Origin: Cliona cf. orientalis
Taxonomy: Eukaryota > Porifera > Demospongiae > Clionaida > Clionaidae
Direction: 5' to 3'
DNA length: 64,000 nt
NCBI GenBank assembly: GCA_963930775.1
Contig: OZ005689.1
Coordinates: forward strand, 22,256,058-22,320,057
Both the position numbers and the translations under genes were made by a program. Below the pieces are notes generated by a model. The model did not search any database and was not told where the DNA came from. It saw only the letters and a list, made by a program, of their open reading frames with translations. Shown piece by piece: positions 33,730 through 43,854 of this stretch (the first letter of the stretch is position 1; every line of letters begins with the position of its first letter).

Positions 33730-35422
33730 TCAAGTATAAAAGTTATACCACTGGCCGCATTTTGAGCATGAAACCCACCAGGTACGGGAGTTGGGTCTCT
33801 TCATGGTACAAATGCCTCGTGGGCAGACACTCTTGTCATCTTTTGCTATGCTCTTCTCCCTCTCTGGACAAATCATTGCCCCTGAAGTTGCCTCCATTGA
33901 CACAAGTGGCTTGTGTCCGGGTGTGGTCAGAGGCTGATGGTCACCCCCGTCTTCATCTGAACTTGACTTGGAGTGTCCGGGTGAGGTCAGAGGCTGATGG
34001 TCACCCTCGTCTTCATCTGAACTTGACTTGGAGTGTCTGGGTGAGGTCAGAGGCTGATGGTCACCCTCGTCTTCATCTGAACTTGACTTGGAGTGTCCGG
34101 GTGAGGTCAGAGGCTGATGGTCACCCTCGTCTTCATCTGAACTTGACTTGGACACATTGTCAACTGGCTTTGGTGTTGAGGTCATCAGAGGCTGATGATG
34201 ATCGAATTGATTACCATGTGCTAGAGAGATATTATGAATATTATTATTATGAATAAGGAAACCAGGATAATTTTAGTACTTATATAGATCATCCAGAGAT
34301 TCCTGCCCAGGTATGATCAGAGGCTGATGCCCACCATCTTGATCAAGATCTTCCTCTGAACTTGAGGACATGTCCAGCTGAGATTCCTCACTTTTGTCTT
34401 CAGTACCATCATTGACAGTAAGATCACAGCATGCTATTATTATTATGACATAGTGTAATGTGAGCAGTATGTTATTGCTGCAGTGTACTTTAATCATTAA
34501 CTTTACCTTTATCTATAGCTTCCAGTAGATATGTGGGGATAGAAGATCGAGGAATATATGAAACTGATCTTTGGTTTTTTCCTGTCTTCGTGCTCACAAC
34601 ACTTGCTGTCAATGTCGGCTTCAGGAAGACCCCTGACTCACTGTTGCTGCCACCAGCTCTCTTAATGGCCTCCTTCACATCGCCTTCCACATTCGGACTC
34701 AGTGATAGATATTCACGAACCATGGGAATATAGAGAGCAATAGCGGGCCCACTCCTGCGATTAACTGATGGCCTGAACATTTGAAGAACCTGCCAAAATT
34801 TTCATTGTAATGATATAACTTACTAGTCTAAGACCATTACAGTTATTATAATAAGTATTAATGAACCTCTTGAATCGTTAGTGGCTGAAGTACAGAGCAA
34901 AGGTCGAGAAGAAACCTGGACAGAGTACCCCCACCAGTTAAGTGCAGATGTAAAATAATCTTTGCCCAAGTTTCCTCAAAGAAATGCTTGATGGTTTGAA
35001 ACTCGATTATTCTCCTTGGAATACTTCTACAAAGCTGAAGTGAAAAAACAATTGGTATGCTTCACAAATTTGTGTCCTTAGATTTGTAGTTTTAAATTAT
35101 TTCTCCATTAAGTTACCAATTTTGCAGCAAAAAGTATCAGGGCATAGCACTTTTGTACACGGAAATGAACAGATGGAAGACGTTTCATAACCATTGGAAG
35201 AATTTTCTCCTGGTACTCCTGCGCTGATTGACTTTGGAGACTCTGGCCAAGATATATTAGCAGCCCTAGGCTCGCTGATGCTTTGGAGCGTCCCTGCTTG
35301 AGAACTCCTTGGACGTGTAACTGTGACTGAGCAATTTGATGTGTAGGTTTGAAGAAGGGTATGTGAATGATTCTCTGCAAGTTCCTGTAAGAAGACAACC
35401 ATATGAAGAAGATTGAGGACAT
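33730..35422 (-). CDS. Spliced gene with 20-aa acidic repeats and C-terminal zinc-like motif
   Basis: Minus-strand exons join in phase: about 35422-35119 (GVLKQGRSKASASLGLLIYL), about 35034-34868 (SIPRRIIEFQTIKHFFEETW), about 34795-34505 (MFRPSVNRRSGPAIALYIPM), about 34440-34280 (SSSEEDLDQDGGHQPL) and about 34200-33730. The last exon contains four copies of SKSSSDEDEGDHQPLTSPGH, encoded by a 60-bp DNA repeat, then CPRGICTMKRPNSRTWWVSC and SKCGQWYNF before a TGA. The C..C/W..C..C..WY pattern resembles a PHD-like or related zinc fold. The N-terminus and first exon are unsure. I do not recognise the family. It is divergent from the RAG1-like gene, whose first recognised exon lies about 1.2 kb away, which may mean both belong to one element, but nothing proves this. 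No break was seen in the four downstream exons. Confidence 0.5.
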
Positions 35423-35930
35423 TCCACACTGTCTGACACATGTTCACACCATAGCAAGTATAGGGAAAATGCACTAGAAATGTTATTTTTATATAATAAT
35501 TCCATTATGATTAATATTTAAGCTTTGTACAACTTACAGTGATCTTCTATAGATTATTTGCTTTGGATTGATACCAAACATAAAAAATTCCATGATACAC
35601 AAGTTGCGCCATTACAATTCAAAGGATATTCAGGGTTTGTATTACAAAGCATAGGGAATACCAGAGAGTGCAAAGTTCAAATGCGTTTCTTTCCAAATAC
35701 GCGAATTTTGAAATTTTATACAACTCAGTCTGTGCTGTAGTAGAAGGTGTTGATTCTATCTGACAAGGATACAGTGTGTAAAAGAGTTCTGTGTTTGCGC
35801 CATTTTCGTTAAAAGATAAAGTAAAAATTTGAAGGTAAGTCCATGTGGCCGTGGGCTACTTGGATACGTGTTAAAGAGTTGATTTCTCACAGAATAGGCT
35901 CAGTCAGCACTAAACGGTTCACAGTCATCA

Positions 35931-36061
35931 TGGGTATTAAATACCTAGCTGTTTTCACAGCTGCTCTGTTCCTGCTCGTGCTGATTAAGTGCTGCTCTGC
36001 TGCTGGGGGGAGTATGGCAACTGAAGATCCCTGTTCAGCCTATCTCACTGTGTTGATTACC
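35931..36061 (+). CDS. Possible first exon with signal peptide
   Basis: An ATG opens MGIKYLAVFTAALFLLVLIK, a textbook hydrophobic signal sequence, then CCSAAGG as a likely cleavage zone, and the frame runs into a GTAAGTG donor at about 36062. No following exon of a secreted protein was found before the transposase exon at 36.6 kb, so it is either a host exon stranded by insertion or a chance frame. Confidence 0.35.
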
Positions 36062-36629
36062 AAGTAAGTGATGGCCTTCCTATTAAAACTAGTTATATAC
36101 CTACTGTATGAGGGGTGAACAGTGCCAAAACTAGGCACCATACACTTCCCATTTATACAGTGTAGAGGGGCATGTTTTATGAAGTGGATGGTGTATGTTT
36201 TATGAAGTGGAGGGGATATGCTTTTCTGTTTGTGGAATGGAGGGGGTACGTACCGTATTTAGTGAATTGGAGGAGGCATCTTTAGTGAAGTGGAGGTGGC
36301 ATGCATGTTTAGTCCAGTGGAGCTGAGGGTCCAGGATACTGGTTTGGTGTGGTGACCTATATTTTGTGCAGAATTAAGATCTAGGGTTGTGAAGAGCTGC
36401 ATATGTGCACACTTTGTGACCACACCCAAAAAACTTTCATCCCAGGTCACCATTTGTGGCTAACCATATTCTGAGCATACATGTACAATGCAGAACACTG
36501 ACATGGGTTGTCTGCTGTTGATCATCCATAATGTTCAAGCATCTACCCATTCTAGAATACATTACCTACCTTATCCATACGCTTACACTTACTTAAATCA
36601 TTAGTTATTGCTTTTGTCTTTATATTTAG

Positions 36630-39409
36630 TCGGCTGCTGTATGACTTGACGTACAATGATCCCTCCCGTCCCTCTGAGTCTGCAGTTAGACGTTGGATTA
36701 AAGGAATCAACAATGCTCTCCATGCTGGACTTCGGTTTTCAGAACGGCTTGCAAAGACTTCGATCCAACGAGCCAATTACTTGCGCACAAAGTCAAGGGG
36801 TCACATGGGAGGTCGAGCTCGTCAACGATTCTTTTCCAGTACATGGACTTTGCAGATCACAGCTGATGAAATAGACAAGACTCTATCGGATGAAAATTCT
36901 CGGTTACAACAGGAGGTTACCAAATTACAGGAACAGCTACATGCATCATCCCGTATTCTTAGGGACATTCAATCTAATGGTGAACACTCTGTTAGCCGAA
37001 AACGTACGCCTAAGCACTACTCCAAACGTCACAAAAGAAGAGTAAAAAAGCAGAGAGTAGTGGAATGTTCAGCTGCGCTGTCTTGGCTTGAAGATGGACT
37101 TACTCCAGTGCAAATCGTTGTCCTGAACAAGGAAAGTAAGCAGCTAGACAGAATCACACTTCAAACAGACATTGCGAGAGCGCTGAATATAGGTGATGAG
37201 CAGATCAGTGATCAAGACGTCGACATGATTTCAATGATGCAAGGACAAGTACAACATATCGGGCAGTGCATACCATGAAATGGCTTCTCTGTGTCAACAA
37301 ATGCCTCGGCACTACCGCTTGAAACAGCGAATCTCTGAGCTAAATACTAAATGGAATATTCGACCTACACCCGAAGGTACCATTGGTGTCCAGCAACCTC
37401 TGAAGGAGCGTTTAGAATATTGCATTGAGCGATTGGTAAGTTAGGATGTGTATTAATTAGAATTTCGGTATACCACACACATACAGTGGCGCCATGGCCT
37501 ATGTCCATGTGATTTACAATGTACTGTACACGTACATGACATGTACATATACAGTATACATGTAGCTGTATGGGTGAGTATCAATTAGAATAATTTCTAC
37601 TAAGTAGGTGTACATATGTACATGTAAATGTACATGTACATGTAATTACTATTGTTGGGGCTCTGTGCTTTGGTGATTTAATTATCCCGGCAGACTCCGT
37701 GAACATAGTTTGGGTATAGGGTTGACTTTCGCCCTTAAAGCTGGAGGGGGGGAGTTTGGGTTCCTAAGGGTGGTCGTGGCTCAGTGGTAGAGTGCTGGCG
37801 GCTTAAAGTCAGTGGCCCTGGGTTCGATTCCCGGCAGCTGCCCGGATTATTTCTCTTCCAGCTAGCTTTAGGATGTAGATGGGGTGATGCATACCTGTGG
37901 TGCTCTGGTACAGTTCGGCTGCTATCAACACAGACAAGTGAGAGTGTGTGTGCCCATCCTTGTTAAGCTAAGAACTATCATGTATATGCATGATGCATAG
38001 TAGTATATAGTACAGCGTATAATAATTTTTACGTATCTTAAATTTCAGATTGAAAACTCTCCAAATGCTCCATTCATAGAGGAAGGAAAGCTAAGAATAA
38101 AGCTAACAGGTGATGGAACCAATATAGGAAAACATTTGCACGTCGTGAATTTTGCTTTCACGATTCTTGAAGAAGGAGACCGAGCCATAGCGTCGCTGGC
38201 AATCATTGTATTGCCATCTTCAAAGAATCTGAGAGCTACGATGCAATGAAAGTATGTCTTAGCGATATCGTAAAGGATGTGAAGGAGCTAGAGACAATTC
38301 AGGTGCTTGATCATAGTTTCAGTCTTGAATTTTATCTAGGGGGGGACCGGAAATTTCTTGCAATGATCACAGGGATAGATTCGGCAACTTCCACTCATGC
38401 TTGCATCTGGTGCAAGTGTCCCTCCCTTGAACGCTACGACAGTTCTCAGACGTGGTCCATTAGTGATCCTTCTCTTGGCGCTAGAACAATAGAAGAAAAT
38501 GCATTGATTTCAAAATCTCGACTTAAGAAGTACAATGTCTCACATGAGCCAATCTTCCAGACCATCCCATTGACACGAGTCATAGTCGACAATTTGCATA
38601 TGTTCCTTAGGGTTGCTGATACTTTAATTGATCTTTTGCTGTTAGAACTCAGACGTTTAGACAAAATCGAGAGGGCAACTAAAGTCAAGAGCTTAGACCA
38701 GCTGCAGTACATCAAAAAGTATGAAGCCACCTTACAGTCGCTGGGAATTAGTGGCTTTGCATTTTGGATTGGACGTGAATCGAAAAAACTTAAGTGTCGT
38801 ACCCTGACTGGACCGGAAAAGCTGCTTTTATTTGAAAAATTGAATATTGTGGTAACTTTCCCGGAGATACCCAATAGCGAAGAAGTGCAAACCCTGTGGC
38901 GAGAGCTTTTGAAAATCAACAGATTGTTGTCCGTACGCCCTTGTGATCTGTCAGAGCATACCAGTAAGAAATTTGAGCAGAAATCAAAAGAGTTTGTCGG
39001 TATGTTCACCGACATCTACCCAGCGAAGCATGTGACGCCTTATATGCATGCTATGATGATGCACGTAAGCCAATTTATGGAGATTCATGGAGCTATACTT
39101 CCATTTACGCAACATGGAATGGAGAAGTACGATTCGATGACTAAGGACTATTTTCGTTCTTCTTCTCACCGTGGACAAGAATGCCTCACTCAGATTCTTC
39201 AGAAACAGAATCACCTAGAACACCTTGAACACACAGGAGGAAAGCGAGCAAAGAAATTTTTAGTCACGTGTGGAAATTGTGGTGAGCAAGGTCACAATAA
39301 GAGCACCTGTACAAAACCTTGTAAGAACTGTGGTCATGCACCCTATTGTGGACATTTAGTTAAGAAAGATACCAGTAGTGCTAGAATCCCACAGTGCCTC
39401 GATCAGTAG
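36630..39409 (+). pseudogene. RAG1/Transib-superfamily-like DDE transposase with C-terminal zinc knuckle
   Basis: Coding runs 36630-37434, then an intron, then 38048-39409. The N-terminal part holds a coiled coil (LSDENSRLQQEVTKLQEQL) and a basic stretch (SKRHKRRVKKQR). After the intron, LRIKLTGDGTNIG followed by FAFTIL parallels the first catalytic block of RAG1 (CDGMGD...FSFTIM). YLGGDRKFL supplies the second acid, HACIWC the CxxC and PYMHAMMMHV the HxxxxH of the RAG1 zinc site, and GMEKYDS (39122) the third acid. The tail has CGNCGEQGHNKSTC plus a second CxxC cluster, recalling the zinc knuckle at the end of invertebrate RAG1-like proteins. Two frame changes, near 37236 and 38194, break this copy. 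These motif matches are by eye from memory; the superfamily call is inference, and the protein may be a sister family. No RAG2-like (kelch) gene is seen. Confidence 0.65.
37770..37960 (+). mobile_element. tRNA-derived SINE in the transposase intron
   Basis: TGGCTCAGTGGTAGAGTGC matches an RNA polymerase III A box and GGTTCGATTCCC a B box, about 35 bases apart. The flanks do not pair as an acceptor stem, and related-looking tail sequence continues for about 110 bases, so a SINE fits better than a tRNA gene. Confidence 0.65.
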
Positions 39410-39813
39410 TCCATAATACCATAATAATTATTATTATGTGTAGGACTGTTTTATGTGCACCATGAAACTTATCACAATCATTTGTGTATCCCGACTACAT
39501 TTTTGTTCACATTTCATACCAGACCACTATGTACATGCTTGTACATGCCTTCTTTTTTGTGCTAATTGTGTATAAGCAACACACAAAGGCTTTACCTATA
39601 ATCTTGTACTGGTAGAACTACAGACAATTAAGACTCATAATTGCCAGGTGTAAACATGAAAATTCCACGTCAAAGGGCTAGGCCCAAAGTACAGTAGGGC
39701 ACTAATAATTATTTGAAGCTCCACGTGGTTCTCTACTAAGACTAAGAGGTGCTTTTGTTGGCAGCAGGGGAAAATCAAGACTTTGTTGTGTACTGAACAC
39801 CAGCTAAATTAAG

Positions 39814-40146
39814 ATGGAGGGAGATAAAACATTCCTGGTATGGAGGAGGATATCTTTATTGGCACTCACAATAAGATCTTATGCTGTCATTCACAACCTG
39901 CAGATCAGCCCCCCACAGTGGTATCTTGATAATAACCGAGGGGGTTGTTTCAAATGCATAATAACATGCTTCCTCTGGATAGTTGGTTTTCGACATGTGG
40001 AAGGCGTAAGTATTCCAACAAGCTTAATTAAGTTATGTATGTACTTAATCATGTGTACAATTGTGCATAAACAGGAACTTATCAATCTAGATGATTTTGA
40101 AGCATATCAGGAAAAAAGAGGATTAAGACCTAAGGCTAAAAAGTAA
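39814..40146 (+). CDS. Unrecognised short frame, possible terminal exon
   Basis: The frame ends INLDDFEAYQEKRGLRPKAKK and stop, a charged and plausible C-terminus. The middle (CIITCFLWIVGF) is hydrophobic and may be intronic. There is no family match and no proven splice partner. Confidence 0.2.
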   Translation: MEGDKTFLVWRRISLLALTIRSYAVIHNLQISPPQWYLDNNRGGCFKCIITCFLWIVGFRHVEGVSIPTSLIKLCMYLIMCTIVHKQELINLDDFEAYQEKRGLRPKAKK

Positions 40147-40446
40147 GCTAATTATGTACAATATTTCATGATTAATTAATTTTTATTATTACATGTATTT
40201 TGCTAAATTATGCAAGTGACATTTACACAATTTGTCCTGAACCAGATATCAATCACATGGTTCCCTCACTACAGAGCTAGCTAGCCATAGAGATTGCTGA
40301 AACAAACGTGCACATGTACCACTTTCTATTTATAGCACACCACAATTCAGTTCAATTTTTCGTTTGATCTTGCATGGTGGTAATACATGTATATTGTAAT
40401 GCAATGTCATGTATAATAAAAATGTATATTAAATAAAGTCTGCTAC

Positions 40447-41173
40447 CTTGCTCTTGTTTCCGTCACCTCGCACAAAACTGAATACCATTGCATGTGGTTG
40501 TTCGATGTAAACAGGATCAAACGTTAGCGTACCATCCTCCTTACGCAAGACTTCATAGTCCAGTATTGGTTGGCGCATGGCGCATGGTGAAGTGAAATGA
40601 AACAGTCTCACGTATGACATAGGAAAAATCTCCAATTGGGTTTGTGACCCTAAAATGCCACTTCTCTCCCAGGAGCTCATCGAGGTCACCGTAACATGTG
40701 ATCGTGTACCGCTCCTTGCTTAACGTATCATCAGTGGAACCACCCCTTCTGCGTCCAGCAAGGATTCCCTTGTGTTGCAGCAATCTAAAGGTGCCAAGGT
40801 CACAGGGGACCTGGATTCTTACTTCTGGCTCTTCAGATCGGCTGGGCTTCAGACTCTTCTTGATGGAACAAGCTAGCTCTGTCAACGGAGAGTAGGACTC
40901 TTCCTCACTACTTGGCAGAAAACCAGGTTTGTTCAAGATTACTTCACTTCTAGGCCGCCACTCGTCATACTCGCTTCCGTATCCTGTATAATGGATCCTT
41001 ACTCGAGCCCCCACTTCTTCCACCACTTCAATATCATACAGCTTGTCCTGCGGTTTGGCTCTTTTTCGTCGAGGTAGTCCGAAATCGGCTACTGTAGCTG
41101 CTTCAACGCTGCGAGTAGACATTTCTCTCGCTTTTCGGTTCTTGATTGCACCGAGACACTGAAGATTTGCCAT
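40447..41173 (-). CDS. Tudor-knot (chromo-barrel) domain protein, one probable frameshift
   Basis: On the minus strand an ATG at 41173 opens a protein with a Tudor-knot/chromo-barrel domain at about residues 43-78: LYDIEVVEEVGARVRIHYTG then YGSEYDEWRPRSEV. Such domains bind modified histone tails or nucleic acid in chromatin proteins. The rest, including RIQVPCDLGTFRLLQHKG and CYGDLDELLGEKWHFRV, is not a domain I know. Near 40600-40640 the coding pattern passes to another frame (MRQPILDYEVLRKEDG to FVRGDGNKSK), so this copy has a 1-base shift there. After GNKSK either a GTAGCA donor or the TAA a few codons on ends it. A decayed relative lies at 24.9-25.05 kb. The gene may be a transposon passenger rather than a host gene. 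Confidence 0.55.
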
Positions 41174-41764
41174 CCTTGGAGACTGAATGATAGCCCAACG
41201 AGCCCGGCTTCAGCATAAATAGCCATGGTTGAGTGCTCAGCTTGCATCAAAAGGCCAAAGTACAGAAGTATCGATGGGCGGGGTCTATGTAGTGACGTAA
41301 GACTGCATATGCGCACGCAAGCATATTCATACTTGCATGGTAACGACTAATGCAGTATTATTCACACGAATTCCTGCTGCCAAAGTTAGCTAACACGTTG
41401 GTGTCTAGGCTACTGTTGTTGGTATTTAACACACCAGTGCTACGAAGGAAAGTGTTAATGACACCCTTCAGCAGAAATGTCCCATTTTACCCTAAACTTC
41501 TTCATATGCATTGTAACGTACTTATAACGTAAGCAGCAAAGCAGCTATTTATAAGAAAGTGATGGCCCTTACAGGGCTACTGCATTACAGCATGAAATGT
41601 CTGTGACTACATTAAAATAAAACAATGTTTGCATAAACAATAATTCAGTGGTACAGATATAGGTCAACAATCCCGAGACAGCAGCACAGCTGCTACAATA
41701 TTAATTCTGAGAGTGTAAATTATTATAGTAGCATGCATTGTATCACAATAATAATTATATTATA

Positions 41765-43220
41765 TACCTTTCACTTGTGTCAAAGGAGTTGTTTGATGTC
41801 AGAATCACTGATGTCCTTGGCTTGTGCTCACCTTTACTAATAGTATTGTGAGAGAAACCATTAAAAAACTGTACTGCTATGTTTTCTGCCTTTTTGGCAC
41901 TTCGGATGTCATCAATTCCTATAGTACGAATTGGATAAGATTGGTGAAAGTTTATGGTAATGTCTAATTAATATTATTACCAATTGGAAATGTTGTGCCT
42001 GCAGCCCATGCTACGATAGCAGCTGGAGGAGTGTCAGGACCAGTGATGTGAGCTTGTTCCAAACCAAAGAGGCTTTCGATGTTTCTAAGTGTTGTAGACT
42101 TTCCTGTTGTATAATAGAGAATTGCAAGTGGTTAATAATATTGTGCTGTATTGTTTATACTTAGTCATAACAATAACAATAATTATTAATATAGCTATTA
42201 ATACCTGTTCCAGACTGGGAGCTATAGCACAGAATAAGGGGGCACTCATCCTGCATTCCCAAAATTGTTTCATAGTGTAGCAAAACAATACTTCCCGCAA
42301 CTGTTATGAATGAACTGATGAAGTTGTTTTTCAAGGCATGCTTCTAGTAACTCTATCATGGGCTTCGTGTCGAGAGGGAGCTGGAATCGCATGACAATTG
42401 TTTAGAGCACTCTGTGTGCCTGTGGAATAAAAATAATATTATATTCATTCTTAGCATTATACGTGTCTACTGTTTACTACTTTAATTTTCAACTCACCAA
42501 AAGAATTTTTGCTCCTGTTGTGGAATAAGCTGACCATCGCAATCAATCTGAACATCGGGAGACAGCACCCAATCGGATGATCTCGGCTGCTTCCCCACAC
42601 ACGACACAAGAATTTTTTGAGTACAAGTGTCACTCTTTGCAAACTCTTTAGATAGCTTAAGTGTGTAGAGACTCCAGAGTGAATCGGAAATCTTTGCATG
42701 TTGAAGATTGGGATGGACTTTGGAAGCTGCTCGAACAAATGATCTAAGGGTCTGTGCATCATCGTTACCGATGAAGCAATCCCTACAATTAAAGGGGATG
42801 TTAAGTTAGCTAGATTATTGATGGTATGAACTCATGCTCGCTACTTATTATGCACAATGCTTTCATAATAGAGCCTCTAGTCACGGTATGCTCACCCCGC
42901 GCATACGCACAGTGCAGCAATGTTCACCCCGCGCATGCGCACAGGTGAACTTAGCTATAGCTATAATATAGCTACAACTTAATGTACAGAATATGTATGA
43001 AATACCTTCGAATTCCGGTTGAAGTAGTAATCGCATACACATAGCCGAACGATATCCGTGCCTCTGCTGGTGATGATACAGCATGGACAATTTCAAAGCA
43101 GAAATTGGTGTGGCTTTCAAAACGTCCGTTGCTGATTACGCCGATCTCGCCACCTTGGACAACCAGGCTTCGCTGGCGTCTGCTATTTGACTTGGTGCTG
43201 GGACCTCTCTTCTCAGCCAT
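41765..43220 (-). pseudogene. P-loop ATPase-like protein, spliced, damaged
   Basis: Exon 1 (about 43220-43003) opens MAEKRGPSTKSNSRRQRSLV and VVQGGEIGVISNGRFESHTN. Exon 2 (about 42785-42497) reads DCFIGNDDAQTLRSFVRAAS and ends QQEQKFFW at a GTGAGT donor. Later exons give NNCHAIPAPSRHEAHDRV, then after a frame change ECPLILCYSSQSGT, joined across an intron to GKSTTLRNIESLFG: together a Walker A motif (GxxxxGKS/T pattern). Below that come IDDIRSAKKAENIAVQFFNG and RTSVILTSNNSF, which look like Walker B and sensor-1 positions of an AAA+ or SF3-type ATPase. A frame change near 42330 breaks this copy. It stands head to head with the KDZ-like gene and may be its partner or a passenger. The family name is unknown to me. 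Confidence 0.5.
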
Positions 43221-43854
43221 TGTAGCTCAACTCAATTAGTTGCTAGCCAGCCACACGGTGCAAGTCTCAGGTGAGAAAGTTCAGGCTTCGGAGGAGTGAT
43301 GCTGTAGATATCCGTAGTGAGGAGACACCAAGGTGAGATTAATTCTTGCAATTATTGGTGAATCTGATGGTGAAGACTTGGCTTCGGTTATTCGGAGATT
43401 ATTAGAAATTCGGACTCGGATGAGGTTCGGACTCTTGAGTTTCGGAATAAATGTGCGAAACTATAGTTCATTAGCCTATACTATAGTCGTGTTAGTAGGT
43501 TAGGTGTTACAGTACGCTTCACCCGACCTAATCGGCAGTCGAATGAGAAGTGCGCATGCTCCCATGCTACAAGATTTGGGCGGTAAAATTAAAAATAGAT
43601 TAATTTTTTAGTCCTGGTGTTGAAAAGCTAGGAAGTAGAACCTCGAGTAGAACAGTTAGCTACTGTCAACTTCGAAGTTAGCCAAACTGAAATCCAATAG
43701 TACTTCATTATCACACTCATCGAGCGTCTGGTATGAGGCTAGTCATCGACAGCTAGGATCTAGCTAGACTATAGCACTCTACGAAATCGAGTACCATCAG
43801 CATGGATAGATTTGTACACCGAGTAGGAAAAGAAGACGCAAAGCTACGAAGCTT

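Noticed and set aside
37784-37850. Possible tRNA gene
   Set aside because: A and B boxes are good, but acceptor and anticodon arms do not pair and the sequence continues as a longer unit, so a tRNA-derived SINE is more likely.
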